Notes: a model not told the origin generated them from the sequence alone. Counted from the first letter of the stretch, positions 41,501 through 50,892 are shown. The stretch is DNA of 64,000 nt from Virgibacillus_F flavescens (GCF_050574275.1 NZ_CP192260.1:2480001-2544000); one strand, 5' to 3'. Numbers and translations: made by a program.

Positions 41501-42727
41501 TTATACTTTTTTCACCGATTCAATTAACGTGCTCAATTGAAATGAATCGTGTAATGCATTAACTGCGCGTTCAACATCTTTATCGTGAATTAACACCCAA
41601 ATTGTTGTATAACTATCCGCTGACTGTAATATTTGTATGCCTTCATTTGTAAGTGCCTGAACTATTTTTGAAGCAATGCCAGGAACGCCATTCATACCTC
41701 CTCCAACCACTGAAACTTTAGCACAATTCTCAACTACATGCGGATGAAATCCCAGATTATTAATTTGTTCTATAGCTGTTTTAGTATAGATGTTTGGAAT
41801 AGTGAACAGTAATCCAGTTGGCGATATATTTATAAAGTCCACTGAAATTCCTTCATCTGCAAGTACTTTAAATACTTCAGAATGAAGACGATGCATTTCT
41901 TCTCTATTTTTAATTTTTATCTGTGTCAAACAAGACATATGAGCAATTCCAGTAATTAATTGATCAGGTATATCTTTTATACTTTCGTTTGTTACAATCG
42001 TACCTTCGTCGTTTGTGTAAGTTGATCGAATGTGTAATGGAATATTAGCTTGCATTACAAGTTCCACAGCTCTAGGGTGAATAACTTTAGCACCTTGATA
42101 AGCCAAATTACAGATCTCCATATAAGTAACTGATTTTAGCTTTCTGGCCGTTTTTACTATACGAGGGTCTGCAGTCATTATGCCATTTACGTCCGTAAAA
42201 ATTTCAATTTTTTCGGCGTCTAGTGCTACACCTAGAGCAGCAGCGGTAGTATCGCTGCCACCTCTACCTATTGTAGTCACTTCTCCCGTTAGTGACTGTC
42301 CCTGAAAACCAGCGACTACCACTACATCGTACTTTTCCATTTCTTTCCGAATTCGTGCCGTATTAATACTCCTAATTTTTGCCTGTGTAAATTCGGATGT
42401 GGTAGTTATCCCTGCTTGTGCTCCAGTTAGGGCAACAGATAAAACGCCGTTTTTTTGTAATTGATTAGATAAAACCACGCTCGCTATTGTTTCCCCACAT
42501 GATACTAATAAATCTGTTTCTCGATTAGAATGAAGCGGAACAGTTCTATCAATTAGACCTAATAAAGTATCTGTTGCATAAGGATCAGGCATTCGTCCCA
42601 TAGCGGAGACAACTACGATCAGCTTGTAACTTTTTTCCATCGCCTTTTTAATATGAGAGGTAACTCTTGAAATACTTTCCGCAGATTGCAAAGAGGTTCC
42701 CCCATATTTTTGAACTAATACTCTCAC
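41501..42727 (-). CDS. dapG: Aspartokinase I (DapG type)
   Basis: Phosphorylates aspartate, the first step toward lysine, diaminopimelate, dipicolinate, threonine and methionine. The protein has 408 residues. The kinase domain begins VQKYGGTSL (about 6-14), with FTDVNGIMTADPR and IHPRAVELV. Two C-terminal ACT domains follow (about 265-405). The adjacency to dipicolinate synthase suggests the diaminopimelate-inhibited isozyme, as in B. subtilis. The start is GTG 42727 after AGAGGTGAT. asd and dapA, which flank it in B. subtilis, are absent here. Confidence 0.94.
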   Translation of the reverse strand: MRVLVQKYGGTSLQSAESISRVTSHIKKAMEKSYKLIVVVSAMGRMPDPYATDTLLGLIDRTVPLHSNRETDLLVSCGETIASVVLSNQLQKNGVLSVALTGAQAGITTTSEFTQAKIRSINTARIRKEMEKYDVVVVAGFQGQSLTGEVTTIGRGGSDTTAAALGVALDAEKIEIFTDVNGIMTADPRIVKTARKLKSVTYMEICNLAYQGAKVIHPRAVELVMQANIPLHIRSTYTNDEGTIVTNESIKDIPDQLITGIAHMSCLTQIKIKNREEMHRLHSEVFKVLADEGISVDFINISPTGLLFTIPNIYTKTAIEQINNLGFHPHVVENCAKVSVVGGGMNGVPGIASKIVQALTNEGIQILQSADSYTTIWVLIHDKDVERAVNALHDSFQLSTLIESVKKV

Positions 42728-42780
42728 AATATCACCTCTAAATTACAACCAGATATCTTTGCTATATACAAAAGTGTCAT

Positions 42781-43383
42781 TTATTCAATTCCGTTATTTT
42801 TATAAGGCATAATGACAGGCTGAATCTGTTCAAATAAAAGTGCAGCTTTAACCGTATCCACTAGGAGATCCATATGGGATACAAGTGAGTTTGGTTTTTT
42901 ATAAGGATCATCCTGCCCGTAAGGAATGAAATACATGTATTTACTGGACATCAGTCGCATTAAATTAATACCGTTTAGTCCTAAGGCATCATTTGTAGAA
43001 ATCCCCAATACAACTGGTTTTCGATTTCGCATCGTTGCCTTAGCAGCCATTAATACCGGCGAATCTGTTAAGGCGTTTGCTAATTTACTCATCGAATTTC
43101 CTGTTAACGGTGCAATAACCATACAGTCCAGTGGTTCTTTTGGACCTAGAGGTTCGGCACCTGGCATGGTTGAAATTACTGTCTTACCTGTGAGGGCCTC
43201 AATTTTTTCAATATGGTCTTCTGCCTTTCCAAACTTCGTGTCTGTATTTCGAACAGTATAGGTTACAATTGGTACAACTATTGCCTTTTCTTTCATTAGT
43301 CTTTCAATTTGCGGGAAAACTTCATCATACGTGCAATGAGAACCAGTAACTCCAAAACCAATTCGCTTACCTTCTAACGTCAT
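42781..43383 (-). CDS. spoVFB: Dipicolinate synthase subunit B (SpoVFB)
   Basis: Flavoprotein-like subunit, 200 residues, of the enzyme that makes dipicolinic acid in the mother cell for the spore core. Motifs: GFGVTGSHCTYDEVFPQIE near the N-terminus, MVIAPLTGNSMSKLANALTD in the middle (Ser/Thr-rich flavin-type loop) and NDALGLNGINLMRL. The start is ATG 43383, overlapping the spoVFA stop by 4 bases. Confidence 0.96.
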   Translation of the reverse strand: MTLEGKRIGFGVTGSHCTYDEVFPQIERLMKEKAIVVPIVTYTVRNTDTKFGKAEDHIEKIEALTGKTVISTMPGAEPLGPKEPLDCMVIAPLTGNSMSKLANALTDSPVLMAAKATMRNRKPVVLGISTNDALGLNGINLMRLMSSKYMYFIPYGQDDPYKKPNSLVSHMDLLVDTVKAALLFEQIQPVIMPYKNNGIE

Positions 43384-44264
43384 TCTGTTTCCTCCTTACT
43401 TGTAATAAATTGTTTAATCACATCTGCTAAAATCCTGCCTGCTGTTTTAGGAGCTACTATACTTGGTAAACTTTTAGCAAGTATGGCTTCAATTCCGCGT
43501 TGCTTCGCGTAATCAAAGTCTGTTCCACCTGGCTTCGATGCTAAATCAATAATTAAACCATGTGAGGGTAAATATTGAATCAATTCTTTTGTAATTACTC
43601 GAGCAGGAATTGTATTAATTAATATATCGCACTTATCTGTGTTTTGAGATAATTGATTAAAAGGAACTGCGTGAAATCCCATCTCAGTTATTCTTGCCAG
43701 ATCTTCTGTCTTTCTGGCACAAACGGATACTTTCGCACCGAGAGCAGAAAATTTATTGGCAACCGTTTTTCCAACTCGACCATAACCTACAACGAGGACA
43801 TTTGATGAATGTATCGTAAAGTCGGTGTGTTCAATAGCCATCATTATTGTTCCCTCAGCAGTTGGAATAGAGTTATAAACTGCAATGTCATCTCTGTCAA
43901 AAAGTTTAACCAGCCGTCTGTCAGCTTCGGATGTTATAGTCGTAAGGTATTCATTTGAAATTCCTGTGAATATAGAGGACGTTGGCTTTAATCGATTAAC
44001 CCATTCTTTTGTTAACCGAATCGATTGATCTGAAAAAACAGGTTCAATCACCCCATTTTTATCTGTTCCTGTAACAGGAAGAATAACCATATCTAATTTC
44101 TCTGGTTCTAATTCTGAAAATTCCAGTTGCTTTAATCCTGTAAAACCTTGGTTTAAATTATCAAATCCAATAAGGCAAATAGTGGTGTCGTTCAAATGTT
44201 GTAACTGCCGTATTAATTCTATATACCTGGCATCTCCGCCTATTACAGCTATTAAATAACCCAT
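43380..44264 (-). CDS. spoVFA: Dipicolinate synthase subunit A (SpoVFA)
   Basis: Dehydrogenase-like subunit, 294 residues, that acts on dihydrodipicolinate-level intermediates to form dipicolinate. The N-terminal part begins LIAVIGGDARYIELIRQL. The Rossmann loop is VVGYGRVGKTVANKF (about 157-171). The start is ATG 44264 after AAGGAG. A sigma-K-like promoter lies about 53-80 bases upstream, agreeing with mother-cell expression late in sporulation. Confidence 0.96.
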   Translation of the reverse strand: MGYLIAVIGGDARYIELIRQLQHLNDTTICLIGFDNLNQGFTGLKQLEFSELEPEKLDMVILPVTGTDKNGVIEPVFSDQSIRLTKEWVNRLKPTSSIFTGISNEYLTTITSEADRRLVKLFDRDDIAVYNSIPTAEGTIMMAIEHTDFTIHSSNVLVVGYGRVGKTVANKFSALGAKVSVCARKTEDLARITEMGFHAVPFNQLSQNTDKCDILINTIPARVITKELIQYLPSHGLIIDLASKPGGTDFDYAKQRGIEAILAKSLPSIVAPKTAGRILADVIKQFITSKEETE

Positions 44265-44316
44265 ATGTGTAATGCACTCCTTGCTGTAAAAATTCTATTT
44301 TTTGAGCATTTCCTTA

Positions 44317-44344
44317 TAGCTTATGTGTATCAGGAAGGTAAGTG
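44317..44344 (-). promoter_or_regulatory. Sigma-K-type promoter of spoVFAB
   Basis: On the minus strand CATAAGCTA (44325-44317) matches the sigma-K -10 CATANNNTA. The AC of a sigma-K -35 lies 16 bases upstream (44343-44342). The spoVF operon of B. subtilis is sigma-K dependent. Confidence 0.6.
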
Positions 44345-44426
44345 AGTAAAATTATAAAATTTGCTACATGCATCTCGATAATGATTTTCGCTCCACTAAA
44401 TGTATTTTATTAATAAGCAAACAAAA

Positions 44427-44452
44427 AGGTTAGTATGTATACATACTAACCT
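44427..44452 (-). terminator. Palindromic terminator of ymxH
   Basis: A perfect 26-base palindrome (halves of 13: AGGTTAGTATGTA and its complement) with T5 following on the minus strand. There is no separate loop, so the hairpin must open a few central bases. Confidence 0.85.
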
Positions 44453-44481
44453 GCATTGATTTCATTATTATTAATAGTGAT

Positions 44482-44715
44482 TTATTCTGTTTCAACCATT
44501 ATCATATCTTCTCCAATTTTTTTAATCGCATTCCAATGTATTTTTGTTTCAGCACCCTCCTTTTTCAGCCCAAACCATTTATAGTTCGGGATAATAAATG
44601 CTCTAATTTGACCCGTTCTTTCATCAATCTCAAGATCAGTTGCACCGAGTACACCTAACCTTGAACCTTGGCTTACATTGACAATTTCTTTTCCACTAAT
44701 ATCTTTGTAACGCAT
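44482..44715 (-). CDS. ymxH: YlmC/YmxH-family PRC-barrel protein
   Basis: A 77-residue PRC-barrel protein. The typical pattern is RYKDISGKEIVNVSQGSRLG, then DLEIDERTGQIRAFIIP and GEDMIMVE. In B. subtilis a paralogue (YlmC) is sporulation-related, and the role of this copy is not established. The start is ATG 44715, with AATGAGGTGAG in front; a GTG at 44724 lies inside the ribosome site. It follows mlpA. Confidence 0.9.
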   Translation of the reverse strand: MRYKDISGKEIVNVSQGSRLGVLGATDLEIDERTGQIRAFIIPNYKWFGLKKEGAETKIHWNAIKKIGEDMIMVETE

Positions 44716-44762
44716 TTTACTCACCTCATTTAGTTTACGTATTATAAATATATGTAAAAAAA

Positions 44763-44792
44763 ACTAACCTATGTCAGATGACAAAGGTTAGT
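44763..44792 (-). terminator. Intrinsic terminator of mlpA
   Basis: The 8-bp arms 44763-44770 and 44785-44792 (ACTAACCT with AGGTTAGT) are followed by T8 on the minus strand. Confidence 0.88.
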
Positions 44793-44798
44793 CGGTAA

Positions 44799-46022
44799 TT
44801 ATTGTTCTTGTTTTGGTGCAATTAAGGCACTGGATGGTTCGGATTTGAAAATAGTCTCAATTACCTTTTGAACAGTACTATGGTCAACCGCATCAATCTC
44901 TTTAATCATATCATCCATGGTACGATGACGTTTTAGAAGCAATTCATTTCTTCCATTCCTGCTCATTCGACTGTTAGTACTCTCTAGGCTAAGCATTAAA
45001 TTACCTTTTAGCTGTTCTTTACTATTTTTTAATTCTTTATCTGTAAGTCCGTTTAAAATAAGTTCATTTACCGAACTTGCAATCGTATCTTGCAATAATG
45101 GAAGCTGCTCTTTACCCGTTCCTGCATATATGGTTAATAAGCCATTATCTAAGAATGAAGAGTGGTATGAAAATACAGCATATGCCAATCCTTTTTGTTC
45201 TCGAACATCCTGAAATAATCTGGAGCTCATACTTCCACCTAGCACATTATTCATTATTATTAAACTGTAAGTAAGGTCATCACCAATAGCCAAACCATCA
45301 TAACCTAAACATAAATGTGCTTGTTCTGTCTCTTTATTGCGTGCCAGGTGATTGGCATGAAATGCGGGTTTTATCAACGGTTGATGTTCTACATTTGATT
45401 CATAGTCACCAAAGTGGGACTCGACTTTATTGATAAACGATTCGTCTACGTTACCAGCAACAGAAACTACAACATTGTCTGGTGTATACTGCTCGGAAAT
45501 GTAACCTCTTAATGTTTCTGGTTTAAATGATTTCAATTGACTCTCAGTTCCTAATATCGGGTATCCCAGTGGATGGTTGCCATACGTAGCATGAGATAAT
45601 AAATCGTGTACGATATCATCCGGAGTGTCTTCGTACATTTTAATTTCTTCCAGTACAACTTTTTTCTCTCGTTCCATTTCCTCTTCATCAAAAGATGAAT
45701 TAAAGAACATATCGGATAGTATTTCTAACGCGTATTCTTTATGATTGTCTAGTACTTTTGCATAAAAACATGTATACTCTTTCGAAGTGAATGCATTAAC
45801 CTGTCCGCCAATCGCATCAAATGCCTCTGCAATGTCTTTAGCTGAACGATTAGTAGTACCCTTAAAAAACATATGTTCAAGAAAATGAGATATCCCATTA
45901 TTTTTGTCTGTTTCATTACGGGAACCTGTTAACACCCAAACTCCAATTGTTACTGATCTAACTGCAGGAACTTTTTCCTGTACAATTCTTAATCCATTTT
46001 TGCATATATGCTGTTCAATCAC
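44799..46022 (-). CDS. mlpA: MlpA (YmxG), M16-family zinc protease
   Basis: Processing-peptidase-like protein of 407 residues. The HxxEH zinc motif is in SHFLEHMFFKG (about 46-56), and the second-domain signature is SSRLFQDVREQKGLAY. In B. subtilis the gene affects extracellular protease production; the substrate is unknown. The start is GTG 46022 after TAGGAGGAAA. It lies between ylxY and ymxH, with its own terminator. Confidence 0.94.
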   Translation of the reverse strand: MIEQHICKNGLRIVQEKVPAVRSVTIGVWVLTGSRNETDKNNGISHFLEHMFFKGTTNRSAKDIAEAFDAIGGQVNAFTSKEYTCFYAKVLDNHKEYALEILSDMFFNSSFDEEEMEREKKVVLEEIKMYEDTPDDIVHDLLSHATYGNHPLGYPILGTESQLKSFKPETLRGYISEQYTPDNVVVSVAGNVDESFINKVESHFGDYESNVEHQPLIKPAFHANHLARNKETEQAHLCLGYDGLAIGDDLTYSLIIMNNVLGGSMSSRLFQDVREQKGLAYAVFSYHSSFLDNGLLTIYAGTGKEQLPLLQDTIASSVNELILNGLTDKELKNSKEQLKGNLMLSLESTNSRMSRNGRNELLLKRHRTMDDMIKEIDAVDHSTVQKVIETIFKSEPSSALIAPKQEQ

Positions 46023-46059
46023 TGATGTTTCCTCCTATTAGTAGTGCAGTTGTATTCTT

Positions 46060-47013
46060 TCAATCTAAGCGATTTTCTGAAAGCAATTTTTCAACTGTAC
46101 CAATGTGATAATCATTTTCTTTAATTACTTTAATCATGTCACTTAGCCCACGAACTACAGCTTCAGTTGGATGCATTAATATTGTTGCACCGGGATGAAG
46201 TTTAGACTTTACTCGGTTTATCATAACAGATACAGAAGGATTCTTCCAATCAATGGTATCTACACTCCATAAAATCGTTTGCATATTTTGATCAGCGGCG
46301 ACTTTGACAACTTGATCTGTAAAGCTGCCACTGGGCGGGGCGAACAAAGCAGGTGATTTCCCCGTAACCGCCTGTATAGTATTTGATGTGTTCTGAATTT
46401 GATTTTTGATTTCCTGTTCAGAAATGCGTGACATATCAGGATGGTTATATGCATGGTTACCTATCAGATGACCTTCTTCTTCTATCATCTGAGCATACTT
46501 AGCATTATTTTTAGCCCACTTTCCTTCCAGAAAAAACGTTGCTTTAACATGGTGCTGTTTAAGAATCTTTAATATGGCAGGTATATGCTCTGTTCCCCAT
46601 GATACATTAATCATCAGTGCAGCCATTTTTTTCTCTGGATTGCCACGATATATAGGAGCAGGAGGTAAGTCTCCTATTGAAACGGATGGTTTAACCTCAT
46701 CAAAAACAAGTAATTTTTCATTAAATAAGCCAGTTTCCTTCATTTTTTTATATGACTGATCAACGTTCACAACCCGACCATTTAATCCAGGTATTTTTTT
46801 CCAAACCTTGTCAATCACTGCATTTTGGGGCGGAATTTTATATGCAGAGCTTTTTACTTTGATTTCACTGTACAATGGGTCTTTTGTTTTCATCGCGTAC
46901 TGTAAATTATTGAATGTAGTAATTGTACTCGATTCATTGGAAATAAAGAATTGATTAAATGAAATAACTATTAAAAAGAAAAAAACAGCAGCTTGTATAA
47001 CCCACCTATACAT
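46060..47013 (-). CDS. ylxY: YlxY, polysaccharide-deacetylase-like protein, probably inactive
   Basis: NodB-homology protein of 317 residues from ATG 47013 (AGAGGGGG in front; ATG 47019 sits too close to the site). The N-terminal signal anchor YRWVIQAAVFFFLIVISF suggests export or surface location. The NodB domain spans about 125-310 and has FFLEGKWAKNN and the His motif GNHAYNHP. The first motif, normally TFDDGP with the catalytic Asp, reads MINVSWGTE, so deacetylase catalysis is doubtful. Position between pnp and mlpA is conserved. Confidence 0.9.
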   Translation of the reverse strand: MYRWVIQAAVFFFLIVISFNQFFISNESSTITTFNNLQYAMKTKDPLYSEIKVKSSAYKIPPQNAVIDKVWKKIPGLNGRVVNVDQSYKKMKETGLFNEKLLVFDEVKPSVSIGDLPPAPIYRGNPEKKMAALMINVSWGTEHIPAILKILKQHHVKATFFLEGKWAKNNAKYAQMIEEEGHLIGNHAYNHPDMSRISEQEIKNQIQNTSNTIQAVTGKSPALFAPPSGSFTDQVVKVAADQNMQTILWSVDTIDWKNPSVSVMINRVKSKLHPGATILMHPTEAVVRGLSDMIKVIKENDYHIGTVEKLLSENRLD

Positions 47014-47177
47014 ATTCATCCCCCTCTCTTTTCAATATATGAAAAAAAGGACAAGATATGAATAAAAAAAGTGAAGGTACTTGTTTCTGCACAAATCAAC
47101 TTGGTTGTCAGGAATATCGATGGCCGATGTACTCTATTGTATTAGCATTCGTTCTTTACTTTTTACGCATAAAAAAA

Positions 47178-47201
47178 GAAACTGGCTAACCAGTCTCTTG
47201 A
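47178..47201 (-). terminator. Intrinsic terminator of pnp
   Basis: Arms around ACTGG (47181-47185) and CCAGT (47190-47194) extend outward through AGA/TCT with one mismatch. T7 follows on the minus strand. Confidence 0.8.
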
Positions 47202-47217
47202 TTTTTTATTCAATCTG

Positions 47218-49329
47218 TTATGATCTTGATTTTTCGTTTTTTTCTTTTTCTTCAAGAAGTACAGCTTTTCTGGAAAGATTAACTCTTCCCTGGTTGTCTA
47301 CTTCTTTAACCTTAACCATAATTTCGTCCCCAATTGAAACCGCATCTTCCACTTTGTTTGTGCGTTCTTCAGCAAGTTCGGAAATATGAACTAGTCCATC
47401 TTTTCCTTTGAAGATTTCTACAAACGCACCAAATTTCTCAATACGTTTAACTGTACCAAGGTATAATTGACCTATTTCCACCTCACGTACTAAATCTTCA
47501 ATAATCTTCTTAGCTTTTTCGTTCATCGATGAATCAGTTGAAGAGATAAATACACTTCCGTCCTGTTCGATGTCAATTTTAACACCTGTTTCTTCAATGA
47601 TTTTATTAATTTGTTTACCGCTTGGTCCAATAACATCACGAATTTTATCAGGCTTTATAGACATTGTTAAAATCTTAGGTGCATATTCTGAAAGTTCCGT
47701 CTTAGGCTCTTCAATAGTTTCTAGCATATGCGATAAGATATGCTGTCTTCCGTGTTTAGCCTGTGTTAAAGCTTCTTCTAAAATCTCTCTAGATAGACCT
47801 TCAACCTTAATATCCATTTGTAGTGCTGTGATTCCTTTATTTGTTCCAGCAACTTTAAAGTCCATATCTCCTAAGGCATCTTCCATACCTTGGATATCTG
47901 TTAAAATCGTATAGTCATCTCCGGATTTCATCAATCCCATAGCGATTCCAGCAACTGGAGCTTTAATTGGTACACCGGCATCCATCATTGCTAAGGTACT
48001 TGCACAAATACTTGCTTGAGAAGAAGATCCGTTTGATTCCAAGACTTCAGATACTAGTCTGATTGTGTAAGGGAAATCAGTTTCTGTTGGAATTACTTTC
48101 TCAAGAGCACGCTCACCTAAAGCACCATGACCAATTTCACGGCGTCCCGGGCTACGCATTGGACCTGTCTCACCAACACTAAATTGTGGAAAATTGTAGT
48201 GATGCATAAAACGTTTTGTTTCTTCTAGATCTAACCCGTCAAGAATTTGGACATCACCCATGGCACCTAATGTACATACACTTAGTGCTTGTGTTTGTCC
48301 ACGTGTGAACAGACCAGAACCATGTGTTCTCGGAAGTACGCCAATTCGAGTGGCTAACGGACGAATTTCATCTGGCTTACGACCATCAGGACGAATCTTT
48401 TCTTTCGTAATTAAACGACGCACTTCATCTTTAACCATTTTATCTAGGATAGATTTGACTTGTTTAATAACACTATCCTCTTCCTCTTCATACGATTCCA
48501 GCACTTCAGCTTTAACTTCTTCAATTGCTACTTCACGAGCATGCTTTTCGTGCACCTGGATCGCTGAAACAAGCTTATCTTTAGATTCCATTTCAATTTT
48601 AGCAAGTAAATCCTGATCTAATTCAAAAACCGAAATCTCAAATTTTTCTTTGAATACAGCTTCCACAATCTCTTCCTGGAATGCAACAAGTCGCTTTATT
48701 TCATCGTGACCAAACATAATAGCTTCTAACATAACTTCCTCGGTCACTTCATCAGCACCTGCTTCAACCATATTAATGGCATCCTTTGTTCCAGCAACAG
48801 TAAGCTCAATATCACTTTTTTCCTGTTGTTCAATTGTTGGATTTATAATGAACTCTCCATCGACTTGTCCAATTACAACACCTGCGATTGGTCCACTGAA
48901 TGGAATATCTGAAATGCTCAAGGCAATAGATGATCCAATCATTGCTGCCATCTCTGATGAACAGTCCTGATCCACACTCATTACAGTACTGATAACCTGA
49001 ACTTCATTTCTGAATCCATCTGGGAACAAAGGTCTAATTGGACGGTCAATTAATCGTGATGCCAGAACAGCTTTTTCGCTCGGACGGCCTTCCCGTTTAA
49101 TAAATCCACCTGGAATTTTTCCAACTGCATATAATCGTTCCTGATAATTAACCGTTAATGGGAAAAACGGCAAGTCTTTAGGTTTTTTTGATGCTGTGGC
49201 TGCAGTCAGTACGGAAGTGTCACCGTATTGAATCATGCATGCCCCATTTGCTTGTTTTGCAAGTTCTCCAATTTCAACTGAGAATTTTTTGCCAGCAATT
49301 TCAGTGGAGAAGATTTTTTTCTCTGCCAT
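47218..49329 (-). CDS. pnp: Polynucleotide phosphorylase
   Basis: 3'-5' phosphorolytic exoribonuclease of 703 residues, the main 3' exonuclease in Bacillus and a partner of RNase Y in mRNA decay. It has two RNase PH-like domains (KKFSVEIGELAKQANGA, KIPGGFIKREGRPSE; then RTHGSGLFTRGQTQAL, FPQFSVGETGPMRSPGRRE). The KH domain has GPSGKQINKIIEETG and the S1 domain KDGLVHISELAEERT. The start is ATG 49329, with AAAGGAG 11 bases upstream; the longer frame to 49368 is unlikely. Confidence 0.97.
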   Translation of the reverse strand: MAEKKIFSTEIAGKKFSVEIGELAKQANGACMIQYGDTSVLTAATASKKPKDLPFFPLTVNYQERLYAVGKIPGGFIKREGRPSEKAVLASRLIDRPIRPLFPDGFRNEVQVISTVMSVDQDCSSEMAAMIGSSIALSISDIPFSGPIAGVVIGQVDGEFIINPTIEQQEKSDIELTVAGTKDAINMVEAGADEVTEEVMLEAIMFGHDEIKRLVAFQEEIVEAVFKEKFEISVFELDQDLLAKIEMESKDKLVSAIQVHEKHAREVAIEEVKAEVLESYEEEEDSVIKQVKSILDKMVKDEVRRLITKEKIRPDGRKPDEIRPLATRIGVLPRTHGSGLFTRGQTQALSVCTLGAMGDVQILDGLDLEETKRFMHHYNFPQFSVGETGPMRSPGRREIGHGALGERALEKVIPTETDFPYTIRLVSEVLESNGSSSQASICASTLAMMDAGVPIKAPVAGIAMGLMKSGDDYTILTDIQGMEDALGDMDFKVAGTNKGITALQMDIKVEGLSREILEEALTQAKHGRQHILSHMLETIEEPKTELSEYAPKILTMSIKPDKIRDVIGPSGKQINKIIEETGVKIDIEQDGSVFISSTDSSMNEKAKKIIEDLVREVEIGQLYLGTVKRIEKFGAFVEIFKGKDGLVHISELAEERTNKVEDAVSIGDEIMVKVKEVDNQGRVNLSRKAVLLEEKEKNEKSRS

Positions 49330-49507
49330 TAGTTTGAGTACTCCTTTCAAAAAGCTACTATAGTACATTTTATCGATAAAATGTTCGTATGTAAATAATA
49401 AAAAGCGGGAACAACCTTCAGGATAAAATCAATGACTGTATACTTACGATTAATATACCCAAAAATTTCCATTATTATCATTAGGAACTAAAGATAATTG
49501 AATATAA

Positions 49508-49533
49508 AAAAAGCAGGATTTCTCCCGCTTTTT
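49508..49533 (-). terminator. Intrinsic terminator of rpsO
   Basis: Arms AAAAAGCaGG (49508-49517) and CCcGCTTTTT (49524-49533), one internal mismatch, with T run on the minus strand. The rest of the 211-base gap to pnp shows nothing I can name. Confidence 0.75.
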
Positions 49534-49540
49534 AAATAAA

Positions 49541-49810
49541 TTATCGACGTAAACCAAGTCTTTTGATTAGTTCGCGATAACGAGTTACATCATTATTACG
49601 TAGATAGTTTAGTAAGTTACGACGCTTACCTACCATTTTCAATAATCCACGACGTGAATGATGATCTTTTTTGTGTGTACGTAAATGATCATTTAATGTA
49701 GTGATTTCAGCAGTAAGCACAGCGATTTGTACTTCTGGAGATCCCGTATCATTTTCATGAACCTTATATTCATTAATGATTTCATTCTTACGTTCTTTTG
49801 TGATAGCCAT
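49541..49810 (-). CDS. rpsO: Ribosomal protein S15
   Basis: An 89-residue 30S subunit protein that binds 16S rRNA early in assembly. The sequence is typical: TGSPEVQIAVLTAEITTLND, HSRRGLLKMVGKRRNLLNYL. The start is ATG 49810 after AGGAGGTGA. It lies between ribC and pnp, the usual order. Confidence 0.99.
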   Translation of the reverse strand: MAITKERKNEIINEYKVHENDTGSPEVQIAVLTAEITTLNDHLRTHKKDHHSRRGLLKMVGKRRNLLNYLRNNDVTRYRELIKRLGLRR

Positions 49811-49944
49811 TAGGTTCACCTCCTGTTTTTATTTATATCCCCAATTCCCTAGCAAACGTCGGAGTTTCGTTTTGCCAAGCAATGGTTTTACGTTATTAAG
49901 CGTACAACTAATTAGTGAAAATTGCAAGTGATACTCCATAATAA

Positions 49945-50892
49945 TTAGTTGGAAAAGCTCACAAAATAATTACGTATCTGTTCTTCATCTTCTTGAATCT
50001 GAGCAACAAGTTCTTCCACTCCATTGAATTTTACTTCATCACGAATAAATGCATACCATTCAATTTGAAGTTCTTCTCCATACAGATCATTGGAGTAGTC
50101 CAATATATTTACTTCGAGCGTTGGCTTTGTTTCATTATCTTTAAAAGTTGGTTTAACTCCCAGGTTTGCCATAGCTTCATACTCTTCACCTCTGTATAAT
50201 ACCTTTACGGCATATACACCTATTTTCGGAAGCAATGCTTCTGATGCGACATCCATGTTTGCAGTTGGATATCCAATCGTACGTCCACGCTTATCACCCT
50301 CCACTACTAAACCGGAAACGGACAATTTTCTTCCAAGATATTCGCTTACTTTATCTACTTTTCCTTCCTTTAACAGTGATCGAATTTTAGTGGAACTTAC
50401 CTTTTCATTTTCGAGTTCTACCTTATCAATTGTTGTATAATCAAATTCATTACGTGTATGGGACTGAATCATTTTCATATTTCCTTCACCCTTATGACCA
50501 TACGAAAAGTCAAATCCTGCTACTAGATGCTGTATATTAAGACCTATAATAAAATGATCAATAAATTCTTGAGGTTCGAGGGATGCTAATTCTTTTGAAA
50601 AAGTAATAACGTACAACCGATCAACATTCATTTGCTGCAGAATTTCTTGTTTTTCCCGCAATGGGGTGATGTATTGGACATGCACTTTTTCTTTCTTTAA
50701 TACCACGGATGGGTGTGGATGAAAAGTTATGACAGCACTTTCAGTTTTTAGTTCTTTAGCTTTCGATACTGCTGTATGAATTACTTTTTGATGACCTTTA
50801 TGTATTCCATCAAAGAAACCAATTGCAGCAACAGTCTTTGGGAGGTCTTCAGTTACTAATGAATGTGGGTATGTTAGTTCAATCGTTCTCAT
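49945..50892 (-). CDS. ribC: RibC/RibF, bifunctional riboflavin kinase/FAD synthetase
   Basis: Makes FMN and FAD from riboflavin. It has 315 residues from ATG 50892 (GCAGGTGAAA in front). The N-terminal nucleotidyltransferase has GFFDGIHKGHQKVI (about 27-40) and ISP-like loop VSSTKIRSLL. The C-terminal kinase domain has GDKRGRTIGYPTANMD and VYAVKV. Located between truB and rpsO. Confidence 0.97.
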   Translation of the reverse strand: MRTIELTYPHSLVTEDLPKTVAAIGFFDGIHKGHQKVIHTAVSKAKELKTESAVITFHPHPSVVLKKEKVHVQYITPLREKQEILQQMNVDRLYVITFSKELASLEPQEFIDHFIIGLNIQHLVAGFDFSYGHKGEGNMKMIQSHTRNEFDYTTIDKVELENEKVSSTKIRSLLKEGKVDKVSEYLGRKLSVSGLVVEGDKRGRTIGYPTANMDVASEALLPKIGVYAVKVLYRGEEYEAMANLGVKPTFKDNETKPTLEVNILDYSNDLYGEELQIEWYAFIRDEVKFNGVEELVAQIQEDEEQIRNYFVSFSN

